This document shows, piece by piece, positions 40,611 through 44,336 of a stretch of 44,336 nucleotides of DNA (its first letter is position 1; each line of letters opens with the position of its first letter). The stretch is from the NCBI GenBank assembly GCA_029866215.1, contig JARWZU010000061.1, positions 1 through 44,336 of the forward strand. The letters run 5' to 3'. Origin of the DNA: Akkermansiaceae bacterium (lineage in GTDB: Bacteria > Verrucomicrobiota > Verrucomicrobiia > Verrucomicrobiales > Akkermansiaceae). The notes below the pieces were generated by a model, which ran no database searches, was not told the DNA's origin, and was given only the letters and a program-made list of their open reading frames with translations. The translations under genes and the position numbers were made by a program.

Positions 40611-41264
40611 TTACTTCCCCTTCGATGAATCCTGTTCGAGCTGCTTCGCTCGCCCTTCAAAAAAATTCTTTGCCCGAAGCGTCTCATCCAGACGCCGCTG
40701 CACATCTGCCAACTCGACCGAAAGCGCGTCCCGCTGGGACTTGATCTCGGCAAGTGCTTGTCGCACGGGCGCAAGATCCTCGCGGTTCGCCAAGGCTTGC
40801 TCCAATTCGCTCTTCAGCGTGGCATTTTCCGCTGATAGATTTTTACTGGCCTCACTACCCTCTAAAACCTCTGCATTGCGAGCAACCAGCTGTTCACTTT
40901 TCAGATCTAATAGACTCTGCCGATCACGAACCAGTGCTGCCAAGGAATCGACGTCCTTCTTCATTCGATCCACGATCTGATCAAGCGATTCACCTGCCAA
41001 GACTGACCCCGCACCCTCATGTTGCAAGTCATAAGCAGCGCGAAGGGCATCCGCCTCAGCTTGGAGCTGCGCGATCTCATCGACTCCACCCGCAGAATCG
41101 CGGACTCGCTTATTGATGGCGATGAACAGCATGATCCCCAACACCACGATCAGGATCAGCCCAACCAATACCGACGATGCATGACTGGATTTTTGAGGAT
41201 GCGTGCTCACCACTCCATCATTGGTATTCGCATCTACCGTGCTTGGTAATTTCTCATCAGACAT
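40611..41264 (-). CDS. Single-pass membrane coiled-coil protein
   Basis: The start is set at ATG 41264 (MSDEKLPSTVDANTNDG...), 217 residues. A short cytoplasmic N-terminus precedes one membrane helix (VLVGLILIVVLGIMLFIAI, about 33-51). A long coiled coil of about 150 residues with heptad spacing follows (LQAEADALRAAYDL, KSELEQALANREDLAPVRQA, VQRRLDETLRAKNFFEGRAK). I do not recognise the family; an envelope or cell-division scaffold role would be a guess. It lies between the HAD and PanE genes with gaps of 20-25 bp, suggesting one operon. Confidence 0.7.
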   Translation of the reverse strand: MSDEKLPSTVDANTNDGVVSTHPQKSSHASSVLVGLILIVVLGIMLFIAINKRVRDSAGGVDEIAQLQAEADALRAAYDLQHEGAGSVLAGESLDQIVDRMKKDVDSLAALVRDRQSLLDLKSEQLVARNAEVLEGSEASKNLSAENATLKSELEQALANREDLAPVRQALAEIKSQRDALSVELADVQRRLDETLRAKNFFEGRAKQLEQDSSKGK

Positions 41265-41288
41265 GGACAAAGCATGCTCATCCACGCT

Positions 41289-41948
41289 TCAAGATGTCAA
41301 TCCACCGCTTAACTCACCAGAATCCAGCAATCTCATGAAATCATTCGGCTTGTCGAAAAGATAGTCTGGCTGCAAGGCCGCGAGCGACTGGCGCGAGTTG
41401 AAGCCCCAGGTCACCGCCGCAATCGGAATGCCAGCCTTCTGCGCGGCCTTCACATCACGCAACTCATCTCCAACATAAAGCACCTCCTCAGCCTCGAGGG
41501 AGAATGTCTTGAGGATGGCTTTTAAATGCTTTGATTTTCCCGTCAACTTCGACGTCGAGGAGATGAAATCAAATTGCTCGCGTAGTCCGTGCGCTTTGAG
41601 AAAGAGGTCGACATTGGTCGTGGCATTGGAGGTTAGTATCCCAAAGCTCCCAACATGACTTCGCAGACTCATGATCACTTCGCGCATACCTTCAATCAGC
41701 CGCAACTGAGTGATATTCGCTCGCATCATGCTAGTGCCTCTCGCAATCAATAAAGGCACTCGGCGCTTCGGGATTTCCAAATGCTCAATCAATTCCTTCA
41801 GGGAAAGGTGCCGCAGTCCTTCGATTTCATGCTGGGCGACTTCACGAATCTGATAGTCTGGTGCGATCTTATTAAAGATTTGGCGAGTCTCTCCCAAAGT
41901 ATCCGCAATGGTTCCGTCAAAATCAAAGACCAAAGTTTTATATGTCAT
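41289..41948 (-). CDS. HAD-superfamily hydrolase, phosphoglycolate phosphatase-like
   Basis: The start is set at ATG 41948 (MTYKTLVFDFDGTIADTLGE); an ATG two codons upstream is also possible. The product is 219 residues. Motif I is DFDGT (two catalytic Asp), motif II is GILTSNAT, motif III is the Lys in KLTGKSKHLKAIL, and motif IV is YVGDELRDVKAAQKAG. An inserted helical cap between motifs I and II places it with Gph-type phosphatases. The substrate cannot be told from sequence. Confidence 0.8.
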   Translation of the reverse strand: MTYKTLVFDFDGTIADTLGETRQIFNKIAPDYQIREVAQHEIEGLRHLSLKELIEHLEIPKRRVPLLIARGTSMMRANITQLRLIEGMREVIMSLRSHVGSFGILTSNATTNVDLFLKAHGLREQFDFISSTSKLTGKSKHLKAILKTFSLEAEEVLYVGDELRDVKAAQKAGIPIAAVTWGFNSRQSLAALQPDYLFDKPNDFMRLLDSGELSGGLTS

Positions 41949-41987
41949 CACCATGCAAGTTAGTTCAGTGAAGCACGATAGCCATCA

Positions 41988-43007
41988 TCAGACCAGCGGC
42001 AAATTCGGGTGAATGTCACCATCGAGCGGAGAACTTTCCCCCTCGAGGTGCCTCAATAAAGCCGCGAAGGCAATCATCGCCGCATTGTCCGTACAAAACA
42101 CCGGAGAAGCCAGCACCAACTGAGCACCAACCGTTTCACAGGCAACCTCAAACGCTCCACGCAATGTACGATTGAGACTCACCCCACCAGATAATGCAAT
42201 GCGTTCATGGCCCGCTTGCTTCGCAGCACGCAAGGTTTTATGGACGAGAATATCAATCACTGCTGCTTGAAATGAAGCTGCTAGATCTGCTAACGGAACC
42301 TCGCCCCGCACCTTCTGGAGGGTGTACAGCACTGCAGTCTTCAAACCCGAAAATGAGAAATCCAAATGCGGATCGTGGATCATCGAACGAGGGAAATCAT
42401 AAGCCTTCGGATTGCCCCCTTGAGCGACTTTCTCGATCTCCGGTCCACCGGGGTAGGGCAGGCCTAACATTTTACCGACTTTGTCGTATGCCTCTCCAGC
42501 AGCATCATCACGCGTACCGCCCAGCTTGTGATAACGTCCAGCGCCCTGAACATCCAACAAGAGCGTATGACCACCCGAAACCACCAAGGCCAAATGTGGA
42601 GGCACCTCGGTCTGGTGGATGAATGGCGATAGCAAGTGCCCTTCAAGGTGGTTGATCGCTAAAAATGGCCGCTTCATCGCGCAGGCCATGCCCTTAGCAG
42701 CCGTACTCCCTATCAACAAGGATGACGCAAGCCCTGGGCCATTGGTCGCCGCAAACGCATTGATCTCGTGCATACCAACCCCCGCATCGCCCAAAGCTTG
42801 TTCCACCAAGCCCCGCAAGTGCAACGAATGATTGCGCGACGCAAGCTCAGGAACCACTCCGCCAAATTCACGATGCAAGGGGATCTGAGACGCTACGACA
42901 GACGCTAGGACCTCAGTCGGCTGCCCGCGCAATCCACGAACAATCGCCACGGCAGTCTCATCACAGGAAGATTCAATCGCCAATATAAATGCCACGGGAA
43001 ATTTCAT
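41988..43007 (-). CDS. tsaD: tRNA N6-adenosine threonylcarbamoyltransferase TsaD
   Basis: This 339-residue protein adds the threonylcarbamoyl group to A37 of tRNAs that read ANN codons, working with TsaB and TsaE. Motifs include ILAIESSCDETAVAIV at the start, HREFGGVVPELASRNH, NGPGLASSLLIG, the metal-binding INHLEGHLLSPF, VSGGHTLL, and the nucleotide-binding FSFSGLKTAVLY and ALSGGVSLNRTL. The length is typical. Its partner genes are not in the window. Confidence 0.96.
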   Translation of the reverse strand: MKFPVAFILAIESSCDETAVAIVRGLRGQPTEVLASVVASQIPLHREFGGVVPELASRNHSLHLRGLVEQALGDAGVGMHEINAFAATNGPGLASSLLIGSTAAKGMACAMKRPFLAINHLEGHLLSPFIHQTEVPPHLALVVSGGHTLLLDVQGAGRYHKLGGTRDDAAGEAYDKVGKMLGLPYPGGPEIEKVAQGGNPKAYDFPRSMIHDPHLDFSFSGLKTAVLYTLQKVRGEVPLADLAASFQAAVIDILVHKTLRAAKQAGHERIALSGGVSLNRTLRGAFEVACETVGAQLVLASPVFCTDNAAMIAFAALLRHLEGESSPLDGDIHPNLPLV

Positions 43008-43055
43008 AACCTAGGAACCCGCCCAGACCCGAACAAAAAAATCGCCGAATCGTGC

Positions 43056-44336
43056 TCATGGCCCCTCCATGAGGTCTCCCACCACTTCCTCGGGCTTGAT
43101 ATCCATACGCCCATAAGAAGAAATCGCCGCCCTCACCATGGCCACCGCGCTCTCGCGCTCGTCATGAACCACCTGCACCCCAAGCTCCCGCAAGCGCCGG
43201 ACATCGCCAGCATCCTTGGCACGACCAAAAATGCAAATTCCGGCATTCCGCTCCCTCACCAAGGGCACTGCCGCACAAGTCGCCGCCACCGACGAAAAGG
43301 TAAATGCCACCAACCGAGCATGCCCGATCCCTGCCAGATCAAGTGCCTCTGAGTGAGTCGCGTCGGCAAATAATACGGGTTGCCCTACCCGCTTGAGCGC
43401 CCTCACCGTCTCCGAGTTGAGCTCCATGACCAACGTGGATACCCCACATCGCTTAAGCGCTTCATTCAGTGAGCGTCCTACAGCACCATACCCGCAAATG
43501 ATCGCATGATCGTGAATCTGCTTAATCATTTGGACTGGCGTCATCAACTCTGGCGATGAATTACGCCTCTTAAACCATCCCGACTTCTCCATCCATTTTC
43601 CTAACGGATCCGCGCACCGGATGATCGAAGGAACTGCCGCCATCGTCACCGCGGTGCACACCAGCAGCATTTGTTCGGTGACCGGATCAAACGACTGATA
43701 CCCGCCCGCCTTGCGGATCAAAACCAGCGAAAACTCGCCAGTACTCGCAAGACTTCCCGCCGCCAGCATTGCGGGGCGCGCGGCAAGCTTAAGCATCTTG
43801 AGCACCAAAAACACGACCACACCCTTGAAAACGAGAATCGCCATGCTGCCCAACAAAACCTGAGGCCAGTGCGAACCGATGACCGGCAGATCAATCAACA
43901 GACCCACCGAAATAAAAAAAATCGCAATGAATAGATCCCTAAACGGACGGATGTCGGCGAGAATCCGATGGCTATAGATCGACTCACTCACCACCAGCCC
44001 AGCCACAAATGCCCCTAAAGCGAGCGACAAATCAAGTGCCCCACCCGCAAAGGCAACCCCAGCGCAAAGCCCGATCACGGTCAAAGTAAACAATTCACGA
44101 CTGCGGGTGCGTGCCACCGCATGAAGCAATGGAGTCAAAATCAAACGCCCGAACACCCAAGCACCTAACAGGAACAATCCACCCTTGAGAGCGGATAGAC
44201 TGATCTGCCCTAGCAAAGACCCCTGCCCCTTCCCATAGAGCACGGGGATCACCATGAAAAATATAATCACCATGACGTCTTGGAACAGGGCAATCCCCAG
44301 ACTCGCTCGACTCCCCGGATGATTTTGCTGACCCAA
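43056..44336 (-). CDS. Kef-type cation/proton antiporter with TrkA-N domain (5' end beyond window)
   Basis: The frame runs through the window's right edge, so the N-terminal membrane segments are missing. About 426 residues are visible. There are several membrane helices of the CPA2 antiporter fold (LGIALFQDVMVIIFFMVIPV, LSLALGAFVAGLVVSES, DLFIAIFFISVGLLIDLPVI), then a cytoplasmic NAD-binding TrkA-N domain (HAIICGYGAVGRSLNEAL, GYGAVG, then FADATHSEALDLAGI). It exchanges potassium or sodium for protons across the inner membrane, gated by nucleotide binding. The protein ends just after the Rossmann domain without a TrkA-C domain. Confidence 0.88.
   Translation of the reverse strand: MGQQNHPGSRASLGIALFQDVMVIIFFMVIPVLYGKGQGSLLGQISLSALKGGLFLLGAWVFGRLILTPLLHAVARTRSRELFTLTVIGLCAGVAFAGGALDLSLALGAFVAGLVVSESIYSHRILADIRPFRDLFIAIFFISVGLLIDLPVIGSHWPQVLLGSMAILVFKGVVVFLVLKMLKLAARPAMLAAGSLASTGEFSLVLIRKAGGYQSFDPVTEQMLLVCTAVTMAAVPSIIRCADPLGKWMEKSGWFKRRNSSPELMTPVQMIKQIHDHAIICGYGAVGRSLNEALKRCGVSTLVMELNSETVRALKRVGQPVLFADATHSEALDLAGIGHARLVAFTFSSVAATCAAVPLVRERNAGICIFGRAKDAGDVRRLRELGVQVVHDERESAVAMVRAAISSYGRMDIKPEEVVGDLMEGP

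Overview
The window looks like a chromosomal stretch of a Verrucomicrobiota bacterium, probably of the Verrucomicrobiales type. The grounds are a DUF1549/DUF1553 plus DUF1501 gene pair, giant secreted multidomain proteins with PA14, autotransporter-associated beta-strand repeats, DUF2341/LamG, heparinase-like and sulfatase domains, a GreA fused to a long N-terminal extension, and few clear Shine-Dalgarno sequences. The phylum call is inference from gene content; there is no rRNA gene in the window.

Layout. (1) 1-15046, + strand: two giant secreted proteins (DUF6288/HEAT/PA14; beta-strand-repeat/DUF2341/LamG/SGNH esterase), then the DUF1549-DUF1553 and DUF1501 pair. (2) 15047-17278: a YafQ/DinJ toxin-antitoxin pair, an IS91-type transposase remnant, a 380-bp repeat carrying an attC-like site, and a small lipoprotein. 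(3) 17279-21463: a secreted heparinase II/III-like polysaccharide lyase. (4) 21464-25950: a degraded integron. A tyrosine-recombinase (IntI-type) N-terminal fragment at 25538-25643 points right. A putative attI region lies to its left, and gene cassettes run leftward on the minus strand: HNH nuclease + unknown protein + nucleotidyltransferase; a DUF4145 protein; and a second toxin-antitoxin pair. Attachment sites fold back on themselves, and in two cassettes the first bases are exactly complementary to the start of the cassette's own attC. The recombinase is broken by an in-frame stop and then cut off by a 311-bp duplicate of the 3' end of the heparinase-like gene. (5) 25951-33743: hairpin elements, a secreted protein with two formylglycine-generating-enzyme-like domains, a hypothetical protein also found as a remnant in region 4, a G-rich tract and 21-bp tandem repeats, and a secreted sulfatase. 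(6) 33744-44336: a conserved core. It holds a monothiol glutaredoxin-like protein, an ECF sigma/anti-sigma/PDZ operon, the GreA fusion, enolase with a terminator, then on the minus strand a ketopantoate reductase, a membrane coiled-coil protein, a HAD phosphatase, TsaD and a Kef-type transporter cut by the window end.

How it fits together. The secreted lyase, sulfatase, esterase and PA14/LamG proteins suggest breakdown of sulfated or acetylated polysaccharides outside the cytoplasm. Five of them share a small terminal domain that may be a sorting or binding module. The integron is the least expected part. It appears to be a fossil, its cassettes look AT-richer by eye than the flanking genes, and its first cassette carries a three-gene overlapping operon that I cannot match to any described system.
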